Source: Mangifera indica
Lineage: Eukaryota; Streptophyta; Magnoliopsida; Sapindales; Anacardiaceae
Length of the DNA: 64,000 bases
Direction: 5' to 3'
Assembly (NCBI RefSeq): GCF_011075055.1
Contig: NC_058154.1
Span: 10,114,475 to 10,178,474 of the forward strand
Part shown: piece by piece, positions 1-12,624 of the stretch
How the letters are laid out: each line of letters begins with the position of its first letter
Numbering within the stretch: the first letter of the stretch is position 1
Notes under the pieces: model-generated
The model's database searches: none
What the model was told of the DNA's origin: nothing
The model's input: the letters and a program-made list of their open reading frames with translations, nothing else
Position numbers and translations under genes: made by a program

Positions 1-1990
1 TTGGAAATTTATTAGATTTTTTTTTTATTTTGGTTGACAAAAATACAACATGAAATAATAGCATTAAACAATTTAACAATATAAAATCATAATAAAGTTA
101 AATTTTACATTAACATGAAAATACCATACTTATTTCATTTTCAATAATCTATAAAGAAAACAAATAATATATGGGGTTAAGTCAACACTCACTTGAACGT
201 GGATGATTTTGCTGTGAAGTCTTTGCAGTAGATGTTAATTCTCTTAATAAATTTAGCAATTTTTGTCTCTCCCTCTCTTATGTCCAATTTGAATCTTTTA
301 TAATGGATTCTCATGGGTTTTATTGTTCAATCACATGTTTTCTTGCTTTCATTAATACTAATATTTTATTGTCATGCTGCTGGGATTCCTTCCTCAGTTG
401 AGGAAGAAGAGAGAATTACAGAGATTCTCTGCATGAGTCACTTCAGGGGCGTCAACCATTTAATTATACTATAATATAATTATAATATTTTAATTAAAAA
501 TATAATATAAATATAATAATATATTATTATATTATATATAATATATTATAATATATAATATTATAATATTAAGAATTCTTCATATTAATATAATATAATA
601 TAACATATTATATATATTTTATTATATAATATAATATATTAATATATAATATATAATATATTATAATATAATATTAATATATAATATTATATAATATTAA
701 TATATTATATATTATATTAATATAATAATATTATTCAATATTATATATTATAATATTAATATTAATATTATAATATTATATACATATAAGGGTTGGCATT
801 TAACGCCAACCTTTAATACCCAGAACTTTCATGCCAATGTTTTTTTTTTTTTCAATTAAACACAAATTTTTTTTTTCAGTTTTAAACCTTAAATGTTAAT
901 TTTTTTTCTAGTTAAATCCTACTAAATGATCTTTTTCGATGGTCATTTCTTCCAAAGTATAAAATGGATGTGGTTGAGTTTTTTTGTGGGTTGCTGAGTT
1001 TTTTTGTGGGTTACTCTTTTTTTTTATATCCTCACTTTGAAGAATTCAGTTTTTTCCTTTCTCTTTTTGTTTTTTAAGATGAGGATGAAGAGAGTAAGAA
1101 TCTTTCTGTATGATTTCTTTATCACTTTAAAAAAAGAGGAAGAAGAAAGAAAAAAGTTACAGAGAAGAAGAGAGAGAATATATGCATGAAAGATTAAAGA
1201 GGGGTATTTTGGAAAAGTTGATTACTATTGTAGTATATTTATTTAAGCTTTGAGATAGGTGGTATTTTTGTATACACGGAATAAAATAGTGATAAAAATT
1301 TTAATTTTTCAAATAAAAAATGAATTTTATTGATTAAATATTAAATTAATTATATAAAGTAATGGCAACATTATAAATATATATAAATTTTTGGTTTTTT
1401 GGTTTGTTAAGTCGAGAAGGGCCTACCCGTCGTTGAACTCAGTTCCCTCTGCTCTGCATGTAGTATTGTTTATTATTATTATTTTTTGACTATAAAAATC
1501 TATTCTTTTGTTAAGAAAATAAATAAATTAAAATATTAATATTTTAGAGATATTAATAAAACAACTATATTTTGATTAAGTTAGTACATGCCAAGGACTC
1601 TTTGCTAATGAAGAATTTTCATCATTATCGTTGATAAAGATGAGTCATCTTCATTCTTTGACGATAATGATAACGCATATCATTAAAAGAAGAACGATTA
1701 AAAAGAGAATATGTCAGAAAGAAAAAAACATTGTCTAAAAATTGTTGAAGAAGTTTTTTTATTGTTAGAAAAATTGAATGTGAAAAATTAGACACCTTAA
1801 AGGGAAAATGCGGTTTTTAAAAACTTGTATAGGATAAAAATTATTAGTTTTTAAAGTTTAGGAGAAAAAAATAAAATCAAATTTAAGTTTATTTTTAATA
1901 TTAAATATAAAATAACGATTTTGCTATTAAAACAAACAGACTTAATTACTTATAGATAGATAAATGAGATTTTTAAAGTTAAGTATGGTG
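1..1990. other. AT-rich intergenic DNA without a recognisable gene
   Basis: No reading frame here resembles a protein I know. The stretch from about 466 to 785 is almost pure A and T, made of short palindromic runs of TA, TAT and ATAAT units. From about 1560 onward the sequence matches the right half of the MITE family described at 34405-35355. Short frames here are low-complexity Phe, Leu, Lys and Glu strings. Confidence 0.6.
466..785. repeat. AT-only palindromic low-complexity tract
   Basis: About 320 bases consist nearly only of A and T, with many overlapping inverted units such as TATAATATTATA. This kind of tract is prone to slippage and cruciform formation and often misassembles. Similar but shorter tracts occur near 33650-33960, 37940-38220 and 57530-57670. 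Confidence 0.7.
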
Positions 1991-2039
1991 AAAAACTTAA
2001 GAAAACAACATACTTTAAGTAGAAATAAATCCTTTGGCC
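1560..2039. mobile_element. Right-end fragment of the GGCCAAAGGAC MITE family
   Basis: The right terminus reads AAATAAATCCTTTGGCC at about 2023-2039, matching the inverted terminus seen in other copies in this window. The interior shares the family pattern of GAAGA/TGACG-like segments, a poly-purine block and the 'TTTAGGAGAAAAAAATAAAA' type stretch. I could not find a matching left terminus, so the copy looks truncated. It ends about 130 bases before the MYB/SANT-like remnant. Confidence 0.5.
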
Positions 2040-2170
2040 TTGTTGCTTCTGGCTTACTTCTCTTGAATCTTCTTTATGGTGTCCGATTACGAACCTGTAG
2101 TTCTCATTTCCTTATGTGAAGTAAATGTCCTGAAATCCGTAGTTGTGTATAAGTTGTCATCACACCGAAT

Positions 2171-2710
2171 ATGGATTCAATAGGAACTACTAGAGTTCGG
2201 AAGAAAAATAAAAATAAGCCAATTTATGTAGCTCCAAAGATAGTAACCTCAGATTTTGCTTAGATTGTCCACAGTGCTGATGCCATGGAAGAAATTGATT
2301 TTGAGCATCCTGAAACTAAAGAAGATGTTGTTGGATCAACATGTCAGTCCACTATTGCTGCTCCAACACAAAAGGCAGTCACTAGTAAGAAGAAGAGAAG
2401 TGTTGATGGCTTCTCTGAATTGGTTAAAGAGACCAGAAAGTTTCGTGCTGCACATCAAGGAGTAAGGGAAGACATTAGAGTGATTGCTTCTTTCTTCAGA
2501 AAAGGGGCTGAAGGAAACGACAGAAGAATGATGTTGTTTAAGGAGCTAACGCAGTTGGATGGCTTCAGCCGATGGGATATGCTTGATGCTGGAGAGCACA
2601 TTTGCAAGGAAGCTTACAAGATAGATTTTTTCTTTTCCTTGCCAGTTGATTTTAGGAGAGACTATGTTCTTAAGCAGTTGAGTGAATGTCAAATATCGTC
2701 CCTCCATTGA
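2171..2710 (+). pseudogene. Remnant of a Myb/SANT-like, transposase-associated protein gene
   Basis: The frame starting ATG at 2171 begins MDSIGTTRVRKKNKNK and meets an in-frame TAG at codon 31. From ATG 2285 it runs 141 residues to a stop at 2710. Its C-terminal half carries a 'REDI-VIASFFRKG' segment and an 'FFFSLPVDFRRDYVLKQL' ending. Those resemble the C-terminal part of plant Myb/SANT-like DNA-binding proteins related to PIF/Harbinger accessory proteins (family knowledge). The N-terminal tri-helix domain is absent and the start region has a stop, so I read it as a truncated gene. Family assignment is moderate; nothing shows expression. Confidence 0.45.
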
Positions 2711-3770
2711 TCCCTAAATCTGCATGTATTTAATTGTGCTTTTCCCAAACTTGGGATTTCTAACGACATGTAATTCGTTAAGACTTTATTTTGCTCCTAA
2801 ATTGAACGGTTGTGATCTTCGTACTCAATCAAATATAATAATAATATCTTCATCTTTGATTATTAAATGGATAAAGTAAGGGTGGATATGAACTGAGCCA
2901 AACCTGAGCACTCATTGATTCGAGTTCGATTAGAATAAAAATTAGTTTAGTTCCAATTTATAACTCAAATTTATAACTCGAATATATGATTTAAATACAT
3001 AGTTTGAATTCATGGTCTATTGATAAAACAACATTGTTTAACATAATTCAGATTAGATCATAAGTTAAATTCGAATCGAATCGAATTATCTATTCAGTTC
3101 GAAAGCTAAACCAAGCAAAACTCTTTATAGCTCGAATTCAACTCAATTTTAAAATGAGTCAAACTTTTTTATTCAAATTCGATTCATATTTAAAGTAAAC
3201 AAATTTAAATCATATCATATCACTTATTTGATACTTCCTGAGTCTGGGATGCCATTGGCATTGATATACTTCACTAAAGGGAGATTATAGGCCAGTCTTT
3301 CCCAGATACATCACAAAGTCAGTATATGAGAGAATTAAGATGGTTATCATCCTTCAATATCAATGCGGATTTCGTTCACTCATTTTTGTTTCGTTTTATG
3401 CTATATTCACTTTTAACTTAAACAATAAGATTTTTTTTTTTCCTAAAGATTTCCAAACAATCACTGCTGGTCTAGTTCTCCGCAACAGATAAAGCTAGAA
3501 CAGTGCCTTTAACAAGAAGAGTGTACGAGTGGATATCTTTTTTTCTTCATTCACTTAGACTGCGAAGGAGTTTTGGTTTTACCGACATACTGGTGGCATT
3601 GGTGAAAACATGTTAAGTTTTTATATTGGCCTTCTTTACAGCATATAGTTTTGTGATCTTTCAAATATATCTTCAACTTTTGTGGACATCTTGTTCATTC
3701 TGTTGTAATTATTTCAGTTAATAACATTTATGTTTCTTATCAATCCCAAAAGAGAGAGAGAGAAGAAGAA
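2711..3770. other. Intergenic, no gene seen
   Basis: From about 2890 to 3200 there are runs of AACTCGAATT / GAGTTCGATT-type words, typical of decayed repeats; similar words recur at 4500-4860 and 7780-7880. No conserved protein pattern was recognised. A GA-rich microsatellite lies at about 3751-3778. Confidence 0.45.
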
Positions 3771-3778
3771 GAAGAAGA

Positions 3779-4250
3779 TCATAACATAATATGCATTACT
3801 GCTCTAGCCCGAACCTTGACAAACAACCTAGCTGTTCGTGGCCCTAGCGCATATAGGCAAGCATTCACCAAGCAAGAATCTGGAAACACTTGTACATTCA
3901 ATGCTTCTAATTTATCCTCTTCATCATTCCTTTTATTTTTGTGCCTAAATAACACAAGCACAGATTTGAGTTTCACATTTATTGTTGAAAATTATGTTTC
4001 TCACCTTATATTGATCGGATACATGTTTAAGTCGTTTGATGCTTGCAAGGGTCCACATAGGCACAACATGAATGTGGCTTTCCTGTTCATTCATGGTAAA
4101 CCATCGCATATCTTCCTCGGAAAACTCCAAACATTTAAGAGACGGTGCTTCGCAGCATTCACATAAACCTTTCTGCGGAGGACAGGAGCAACCTCCAAAA
4201 AAGGCCTTTGCTTGCCTGCCACTTTGATTTAATGAAAGAAAAGAATTATG
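3779..4250 (-). pseudogene. Possible two-exon fragment of an unrecognised gene
   Basis: On the minus strand one frame (about 4250 to 4009) gives a Cys-rich segment 'GGCSCPPQKGLCECCEAP' followed by a polar stretch ending YK at a good-looking donor (AAG|GTGAGA). About 55 bases on, after a TTATTTAG acceptor-like site, another frame (to 3779) gives 'VFPDSCLVNACLYALGPRTA' and ends at a stop. Amino-acid composition looks protein-like on both sides. The obvious splice does not keep phase, so it would be broken or spliced in a way I did not find. I do not recognise the family. Confidence 0.25.
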
Positions 4251-4259
4251 CGATGGTTA

Positions 4260-5510
4260 GTATATTTTAGTAAAATATTGTCCAATAATTATTTATTATT
4301 ATTAATCAAATATAATAATTATTTACACCTATTAATTTAATTAATTATAATAATTATTTGTATTTACTAATTTTTCATGTAATCTATTTGTGTGACAGAA
4401 TTTTCTTAATAATGACAAAAAATAATCGAAATTAAACACACCTTTATAGACAATAATTCATTATCAAATCAAGATTATCTACTTTTCATAGTTAATATCT
4501 GAAACGAGTTCGATTCAAGCTAGCTCAAATTTGAGAGTTAAAAATTTTTAAGTTCAATCTCTGGTTTGAACTTTTAGGGTGTTTAGTTTGCGAGTTTGAA
4601 AATTTTTTTACACAAATTGACTAAAATAATGTCATTTTAACCAATATACATCAAAACGATGTTGTTTTAATCGTTTTTTGTTCGACTACAATACTAAACT
4701 GAGTTCAAATATCAGTTTAAACTCAAACTCAAGTTCAACTCTTTATAAATGAATTAAACTTAAACACCTTTAAGATGAAGTCGACAAACTTGAGTTTGGT
4801 TTCACTTAAGCCAAGCTGAGTTCGATTTTAGGTGAACTCGAGTTTAATTCGAATCAAATCCAACCTTAATATACATGCTAATGCAATTTTATTTTACTTG
4901 ATCACATGTTATTTCTCTTTTTACAAGTAAATAATATTCTTTTCTTTTTATGTTGTATATTATTGTAGGCATTATTTTGGATTCAATATTTAATATTGAA
5001 TTGGATAAAAGTGGAGTGAATTAAATTAATATTCTCACATATTGAGTGTAACATTGAATTAAATATGTAATTGATTATTTGAATAAAAATTATAATTACG
5101 TAAAATAGCATATTATTGAAATATTTTAATAATTAACTAAATAACAATAAATCTTTCAATATAAAATTTGAAAACTTTAAAAAAAAAAAAATACTCAACT
5201 CCAGTCAGTTTTTAGATTTTAAAAGTATTATACAATAATGTTGTAATGAAAATTGTTTAGCAATATTTTACGTATCCATTTTAAATACACAAATATATAT
5301 ACTCATAAGTGTTATTACATGATTGAGTATTATTTTATCTTTAATTCAAAATTTCTTAATTTTATATATATATATTTGTATACTTAAAGTAAATATATAT
5401 AATTTTATCGAATTGTTATATTAGTATTATATTTTTCGTGAATTTTACAATTAATTGATTTTTTTTATTTATTCCCTTTTTTTGTGATAAATGGCATAGA
5501 TGTAGATCCG
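4260..5510. other. AT-rich intergenic DNA
   Basis: Low-complexity sequence with decayed dispersed repeats. Around 5265-5400 are words such as 'ACACAAATATATATAC' and 'TGATTGAGTATTATTTTATC', which recur near 22680-22870, 49380-49480 and 60310-60850 as parts of short palindromic MITE-like repeats. No coding pattern was seen. Confidence 0.45.
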
Positions 5511-5514
5511 ATGC

Positions 5515-5980
5515 CACCCAAGGTTTAGTGAAATGACAAATTTCCATCCATTAATTTTAAAAAAGTTAAATATCCACCTATCATCTAATTCCATTAGTTT
5601 TTTTGGTTAGTTTAAATTTAAATTGCTAATTTCCCCTTTTTATATTAATTAATAGGCCAAAGGATTATTTATTACCCAAGTTTTAATGTAAAGACAAATA
5701 CACAGAGATTTCAAAAATCTAAATACTCATATATGACTCAATTTTTATTAAAAATATCAATTAGAGTTAAGAGGTATAACTATTATTTATTTAAAAAGTT
5801 GAAATTTTATAATATTTTCCTTTTCAAGTTTAAAAGTCTCACAATTCCCACTCCTCCTCCCCCAAAGTTTGAAAAACTATAATTTCCTCCATAGAGTTTT
5901 TTCTTTTTCTCTCGAAAATAATTTGTTGTTAACGACTGTCAGTTGTCTTCTCCCTCACCGGTCGGTGCAAGACAAGGAGA
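5515..5980. mobile_element. Two left-half fragments of the GGCCAAAGGAC MITE family
   Basis: At 5515-5640 the sequence 'CACCCAAGGTTTAGTGAAATGAC' plus following words match the inside of the MITE left arm. At 5655 a fresh left terminus begins, GGCCAAAGGATTATTTATTACCC, running on through the family's left-half words to about 5980. No right terminus follows either, so these are truncated copies lying head to tail. Confidence 0.5.
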
Positions 5981-6223
5981 TCAAGATGAAAGCAAAATGG
6001 CTTTGAGATGAAACACACACACACCAAGCAACAAAACTGAGATGAAAGCAAGAAAGAAAGAGGAAGAGCAGACCATGTTTTGATCAGGGAAAAGGTCATC
6101 AAAAGAGTCAAGCTTTGAGCAAGGAGGAGAAAGGACTTGCTCGGGCTGGTAGTACTCATTGGAGACGGAGGCATTCCGGCAACAGTCCATGGAAATCGTC
6201 AGTAACAAAACCAAGAGAAACAT
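5981..6223 (-). CDS. Small open reading frame with a signal-peptide-like start (uncertain)
   Basis: The 80-residue frame starts MFLLVLLLTISMDCCRNAS, which looks like a secretory signal peptide, followed by a polar segment ending near 'DLFPDQNM' and a second hydrophobic stretch. A TATAAAC motif lies upstream near 6416 on the minus strand, followed by a pyrimidine-rich leader. The 3' end runs into MITE-derived sequence, so the true C terminus may be spliced or different. An 81-residue frame overlaps in another phase, and which one is real is open. I do not recognise a peptide family. It could equally be a chance frame. Confidence 0.25.
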   Translation of the reverse strand: MFLLVLLLTISMDCCRNASVSNEYYQPEQVLSPPCSKLDSFDDLFPDQNMVCSSSFFLAFISVLLLGVCVFHLKAILLSS

Positions 6224-6599
6224 AGAAAGTAAAAAGAGTTTGGATTGAAGAAGAAAAAGCTCAAAGCAGCTTGAGTTTGAATGTGTGTAAGTAGCAGTAG
6301 TTATGGCCCTTTATGGCCTGTGTTTGGATTTGTTTTTTGATCCAAGTGGTCGACCTCTTGGTCTTCGGTTGTCAATTTCAACTGCTCCCCACCCTGGATT
6401 CACCACCAAAATCTGTTTATATCTTCATTGCTTCCATTATTATTCGTTTCAATTTAATCTTTCGTCTTTATTATTTGTTCATTTTTTATTATTGCATAAA
6501 ATGACTATTATACCCCTATTTTTGACAGAATTCATTATCAATAATAATTTAATGATAGATATTTAAAATTTTCAAAATTATCGTATAAAAATTTATCGT

Positions 6600-8100
6600 T
6601 GCATGTCCGATATTTTAACACAAATAATCACAATTGAAATATGGTTACTCATGATTCAATTATCATAAGTTGTATCAATATCAAACATAGAAGAATTGAT
6701 TATCATATAATCAATTATTTTTATAATTATAATTATCAGTATCCTATAATATATAATATGTGTTTTATAATATAATATGATATAATACAGATAAAGAATA
6801 ATATATATTTTAAAAAATATAAAATTAATGTGATACAATAGATATATTATATAATATGGTACACTCCTATGATATAATATATATTACAGATATAGATTGA
6901 TATATTTTTTTAGAGTAAATGAATATATAGTAAGGAGGTATATAAAAAATTTTAAACTTTTAGGAGTTTTCATGATATATTTTTTAAATGATGACATCTC
7001 AATTTGATGTATATTGATCAAATCGATATTATATTTTATTGATTCATATCAAATTTTTTAAGCTTACAAGTTCGACGAATTAGACCCCTTAGCATATTAA
7101 TCATGTTCAAAATAATTTTTGAACCTAAATGTATTATACACATATTTTATGTCCTTCCTATATTAAATTCGAATTATACGCCGTATTTTATGTTAATTGT
7201 ATTTTTGAAAATTTGGCTAAACTTAAAGTATAAAATTGTTCTTTTTATTTTCAAATATTTACGAAAATACCATTACCATTTAATAAAAAACCAACAACAT
7301 TTCTTTCTTAATTCTTAGTCGTAATTTTACGTTTTCCTTTCATGTGAGCTGTACAAAAATTCACTATAATTTAAAGTCTGAAAACCAAGTTAATTAATTT
7401 ATTTGATTTTTATAATTGACTGATATGTTATTTATTGTACAAAAAATTTTGATTATGTATTATGTTATATTGTGTTTAATAATTAATTAAATATTTTACA
7501 TTTAAATTGTTATTTAAATTGTTATATTGATTTTCAATAGAAAATTCATAAAAAGTACTAAAATTATTATGATATCGCTGTATTTTTAAAAACGTATTAT
7601 TAATGATGTGTCGTATTAAACCTATATATACATGTTTTGTACTTTTCCCATACACAAATTTCAAAGGCCTTTTTTAACAAACATATTTTCATTATTCGTT
7701 ATATTATACCCATATAATTCACATGCAATTTTTTTGTCATTTCCACATTTACTAACTAGGTAGGACACCCTAAAACTCGAACTCAATCGCGAAAATATTT
7801 TACTTTTAGACTCAAACTTAAGCTCATTTAAACTAAGTTCATTTGCATTAAGCTTGAATTCGAATAAACTTGACTCAAATCTAACCTTATATTTGATTAA
7901 CAAAAAAATAATCATATAGAGGAAACACTTTAGATTCCCAAAATTAAAGGAAGAGTTTTAGTGCCAAACCTCCGGGGTAGCACGGTAATAAGCCGTTATT
8001 ATTAAGCTCACAAGACAAAAAGGTAGAGTGTATAAACTTAAAAGATAAGCTTTAAATAGACACATTTCTGAAGCTTACATATCGATTACTGTTTGTACAC
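6600..8100. other. AT-rich intergenic repeats downstream of HGO
   Basis: Contains AT-only tracts (about 6700-6900) of the 'TATAATATAATATG' type that recur at 36480-36860 and 57300-57670, and decayed GAATTCGAATT-type words at 7770-7880. Translation gives only Ile/Tyr/Asn-rich low-complexity strings. No gene was seen. Confidence 0.45.
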
Positions 8101-8302
8101 TCATATTATTGATCAAAGCTGAAAACAGGGCGATCATAAACACTAATTAGGCAACCCCTAAAACGATTCCCATATGTGTTGATTCATTCCAGCTTTGTTA
8201 TTTTATATCTGTATACATTCTATCATTTCTATGCAATTATTATACGTAGAACAAATGCCTGAAGATTGATCAGATCACGTACATGGTAGCCTAGAGCAAG
8301 GC

Positions 8303-11300
8303 TCAAGAGTGTCCATTCCGGCGCTCCTCGACACCTCCATTATCAGTTACTTCGCAAGAGAAATGGGATCTTAACCCAGTCCAGCACTGGTAATAATCAT
8401 GATCCATAGAGGTAGATTCAAGAGCCCATGGGCAGATTCTGGGAATTAAACATGATTCAAACATGAAGGCCATGGTATCGGTGATTTTATATGGTGCTGC
8501 CTCATTTCCACGTGCAATGGTGGCCTGCGTCGAAAAGAGTTATTAGACCGGGATTGCTTGTCATGCATTGGAACAGCTCAAAACACCTATACAGCCCATA
8601 GAACAATTGAGCTATGACAACATATGGTTATGAACCAAAGAAAGATCTAGAAGAAAAACAATTCATCCATTTTGTTCAAATTTTTTCACTCAGAAACCTT
8701 AGAATGAGTACGTAATCTGGTCAACAGACTCGATATATAGCTTTGAAAAAGGAAATAAAAGGAAAGCCCCAAGGGATATGAGCAGACCACATACAAAAAA
8801 TGTGTACCAGAGGTATACCTCAAATGTCTTAGTATCAGGACCGTGGGGAGTCATACAACTATGAAGGCTTGCACCGCCTGGGAGAAAGCCATCTGCTTTT
8901 GCCTTGAATAAAACAAAAATAAAAGTAGTTAATTGTACGAATAAACGCTAAGTCATGTGCTTAAACAGTAAAACTCCCGCATAATTAGGTAATTGTAGGG
9001 GTGTTAATCGAACAACGCTGAGCTTGAGCTTTAGGATGGTCTGCTCAATGAGCTCATGAGCTCACAACTTGGTTTAAGTAAAATACAATAAGCCCCTAAA
9101 TTTGTAAATATTACACTTACACCCCTAAAAGGTTATTTCATGCTTTCCCAAAGTTAATCAAACCAAGCACAACTTGGCTCAATTACACCCATAGGTAATT
9201 GTACCAGGGCATGAAATAGTAAACATTCTTAACTTCCCATTCTGTTTGCCCAGCAGAAGTCAAAATGGCTTTTTCTATCTTTTCTTTAAAAAGCCTTTGA
9301 TTTCCAACAAAACCAAGTCAATCCTCATGTGAGTTTCATTAATTCCCAAAACCTCTTATTCAACTCAAGTGATCCAACTAGCTATCACCAACATCTTACT
9401 AAGTAAATTAAAACACTGGGGGGCAGAACCACACAACTGATATTTGATTTAGATTTAACAGCACTAAAAACAAGAATTGGATATTCCAAAATACAGCAAT
9501 AGGTATGTTCAATCTTTCCACAATAAAAAGACATAACAATAACCAATTTATCTCATTCATTGCTAACTTCAAAAGTAAGAAATTGTGTGTCATCACCCAA
9601 AATTGTAAAACTAAGACCACATAAGAATTAAACTAGAGTTTGGATGAATATATACCTCATATCCACCATATATCAGGCCCATAAACTCACTCATGCAATT
9701 ACGATGGTAATATGGAGGTCGGAATGTATGCTCAGCCACCAACCATCTAGGTGGGAAAATGACAAAGTCAAGCAATGCCACACCAGGTTTATCAGTTGGC
9801 GCTGTCAGAACTGCAAAACAAAGCACAAATTCACTAAGTTAAATTAAAAATAAGTTATAAATGATGAAAAAAGACCAAAATTCTGGAGAAAAGAAATATG
9901 AGAATACATATTCACCTACCTGTATTTATAGATGGATCACCATGATCAACTAAAACAGTATTATAGGGGCAGAACTTACTAAGATCATACTGCAAGAAAA
10001 AGATGTTTCAGTTAAATTTAACTGAAATAAGGCTGATTATGATAATGAGCTAATTTTAATTTCATCTGATCATTTAACACTTGAAATAAACCAAGAAAGC
10101 CAATAAAATGCCTCCCTTCATCCTAAATACTCAAATGAGTGGATTAACTTACCTTATATGGCACATAATTACCATGCCAAGCAACTACATTGAAAGGAGA
10201 AAAATCTTGTTTTGCAGTAAAAAGATCCCCACCAAACTTTTGCACTATTGTATATCCTGGACAGGATTTGTCTTCAAACCAGGCTTTTGGAACAAGGAAA
10301 TCTCTTGGTGCTGCCAGACCATTAGCTCCTGCATGCAATTAAAATTATGTTTTCCACATTGTTACACTTTCAAGATGCCCAATAATGTAAGTTAAGTGGA
10401 ATGATACAATAACTATATTAGTTTTACACTTGTGAAAAATCATTTGCATTATAAAACTAATGAAAAAGAGATCACATACCTATTGGACCAAGATCTGGAA
10501 GCTGAAAATGGGTACCAAAAATCTCTGCAACATAACCACGTGATGGGCCATCTGGCAAACTTACATCAAAACGAAAGCCTTGGGGTAAAACAGCGATTTC
10601 ACCAGGTGAGACTTGTAATCTTCCACATTCAGTGGTGATCCACAGCCCTACACAACCAATACAAAGTATCACCAAAAAAAAAGGAAAAAAAAACTGCCAA
10701 AGATGAATACACTCCAGAACAGACTCCCAAATGACCAAGCAGAACAAAGAGATTAGAAAATTTTGTTAGCCAAAGACCGGAATGATGCAGTCAAATGTAT
10801 AAGCACCAAACAATGCAGGCAGGTAAGAAAAAGTTGTGAAAACAAAGATGATCTAAAATCTTAGTCACGTAAAAAAGTTTCAAAAGGGACAATACAAAGA
10901 GAAAAGGTGTCTCCCATATACAGGGAAACAAGCACAGCAACCAGGTTCCAAACAAGATGTCACTAACACTCAATTCTGGAAAAGATTGCAATTAACTTAC
11001 TTCCTTTTTGGGGAACAAACAAAAAGTCACCATCTGCATTGCAGAAGGCAGAGTTTTCCATTGATGTGTTGGCAGCGTACCTATAAGTAAATAAATTTTC
11101 ATCTTATCAAAACGCCCATATAGCATACATGTATTCAACAACTACCACTTCAAATTTCAGTTTTAAGAGAAATTAAGATGGTTTACAAATTATAAGACCT
11201 ATAATCTTATCCAACATTTTAATTTTTCTGATTTTTATCGAAACTTCAGGACTGAAAAAATGAATAATATTAACTTGACTACATAAAAATGATTATGGAA

Positions 11301-12375
11301 TATCAATTACATGTGAATAGCATATCCATGGCGAAGAAGTGAGCTTCCAGTCCCACATATTGTGTATAAGCCATCAATGAAATCAGTGGGTGAATCTGGA
11401 ATATCCTCAGGCCTCCAACGTAACTGAGTCGGTGTAGTAGAACTGTTAGATTTGTCAAATTCACTAACAAGCCTTCCATGAGCAGGCACTCGAGGCTTGA
11501 ATGGTTCGTGTGTTACTGATGGCTTTATCCTGTATAACCAACTGCACAAAAGAACCCACAAAAATATATATATATAAATCAACAACAGAACAATAACAAT
11601 TCCACAGAACAATTAGAATATATCGGGCAGATAGAATTAAAAATAGACAAATAAAATTTCAAACGCAGACACCAGATAGTGACCCTATATGTAACAAAGG
11701 GATGTCAAAATTTAATATCACAAATCTCAATCACTTAAATATCACAAAGAAACATGAAATTATTTCCAGTTACTTAAGAGTACAAAAAAATTACACTAAA
11801 TTCATAATCTAATTGTTCTCTTAAGCCCAAATGATAAAGACTAACCTCAAACAGTTGATTAACAAAATAGACAGCTTTACTATTCTTAGTTGCACGCTAA
11901 TATTTTAAAAACTATTATATCAGAATTCCTGATATTTAACTCTTTCTCAAAATTAAGTATTTTTTAACCTACTTCTGAGTGAATTAAAAAAATTTATTCC
12001 TAAAAATATAGTAACCTGCGTTGATTTAGCTTGCGAGGACAAGTAAAGGAGGAGACGGAAAGCTGTTCTGATGTTTAACTCTTTCTCAAAATTAAGTAAT
12101 TTTTAACCTATTTCTGAGTGAATTAAGAAAATTAATTTCCAAAAATATAGGAACCTGCGTTGATTGAGCTTGCGAGGACAAGTAAAGGAGGAGCCGGAAA
12201 GCTGTTCGGCGTAGAGACCGTAGGGGCAAACAAGAGGATTATTTTGTCCACGTGGCAGAGCACCGTCAATGGCCTCGGAGGAGAACGAGTTACCGAATCC
12301 TGATTCGTAGGAGAGATCAGAAAAATCTCCGCCGTTGATTTTGCCAACGGATGAGGATGATTGCTTCTTCTCCAT
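8303..12375 (-). CDS. HGO: Homogentisate 1,2-dioxygenase
   Basis: This enzyme opens the aromatic ring of homogentisate to maleylacetoacetate in tyrosine breakdown, and so competes with tocopherol and plastoquinone synthesis. Nine coding exons on the minus strand: 12375-12155, 11541-11311, 11080-11001, 10647-10480, 10328-10153, 9989-9920, 9810-9656, 8902-8819, 8524-8303. They sum to 1407 nt (468 residues), close to the known plant length of about 460, and all junctions keep phase with GT-AG ends. Landmarks: '[10 protein letters not shown]' near the start, '[20 protein letters not shown]', '[20 protein letters not shown]', and the iron ligands His351 and Glu357 in HRNCMSEF and His387 in TPHGPD (equivalent to human His335, Glu341, His371). 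The gene looks intact. A tandem duplication spans the exon 1 donor (see 11931-12208). Confidence 0.96.
11931..12208. repeat. 139-bp tandem duplication across HGO exon 1/intron 1
   Basis: Two adjacent copies, 11931-12069 and 12070-12208, align without gaps and with roughly a dozen mismatches. The right copy contains the real end of exon 1 (12155) and its donor CGCAG|GTTCC. The left copy, inside intron 1, carries the equivalent 54 bases of exon 1 (12016-12069) and a second intact donor-like site CGCAG|GTTAC at 12016/12015. Using the left donor would retain the right-copy intron piece, which has an in-frame stop after 17 codons, so the right donor is expected to be used. Confidence 0.9.
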
Positions 12376-12410
12376 GATAAATGTGAGCTCCAGCTAAAGC
12401 TCAAGTCTGA

Positions 12411-12420
12411 GCATATATAG
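12411..12420 (-). promoter_or_regulatory. Probable TATA box of HGO
   Basis: On the minus strand CTATATATGC lies about 36-45 bases upstream of the HGO start codon at 12375. That would imply a very short 5' leader. The placement is plausible but rests on the motif alone. Confidence 0.4.
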
Positions 12421-12624
12421 AAATACGAGGAAAGATGATGATGATGAGATGACATGGCAGTAAGATTGAATGAGAGACGTGTACTAGTTGAGTATCTCGG
12501 ACTTGAGGGCGACGTTACGCGATGGATTGTACGGCTCTGATGTGTCATAGCCCATAGGCATGGCATGGCAATTTTTGGAAGTTTTCCATGTGAGACAGAC
12601 GTTATCTTATTCCCTTAAAACTTG

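Noticed and set aside
12132..12566. 144-residue minus-strand frame over HGO exon 1
   Set aside because: It overlaps HGO exon 1 in another phase and reads into the promoter; composition is a by-product of the real coding frame.
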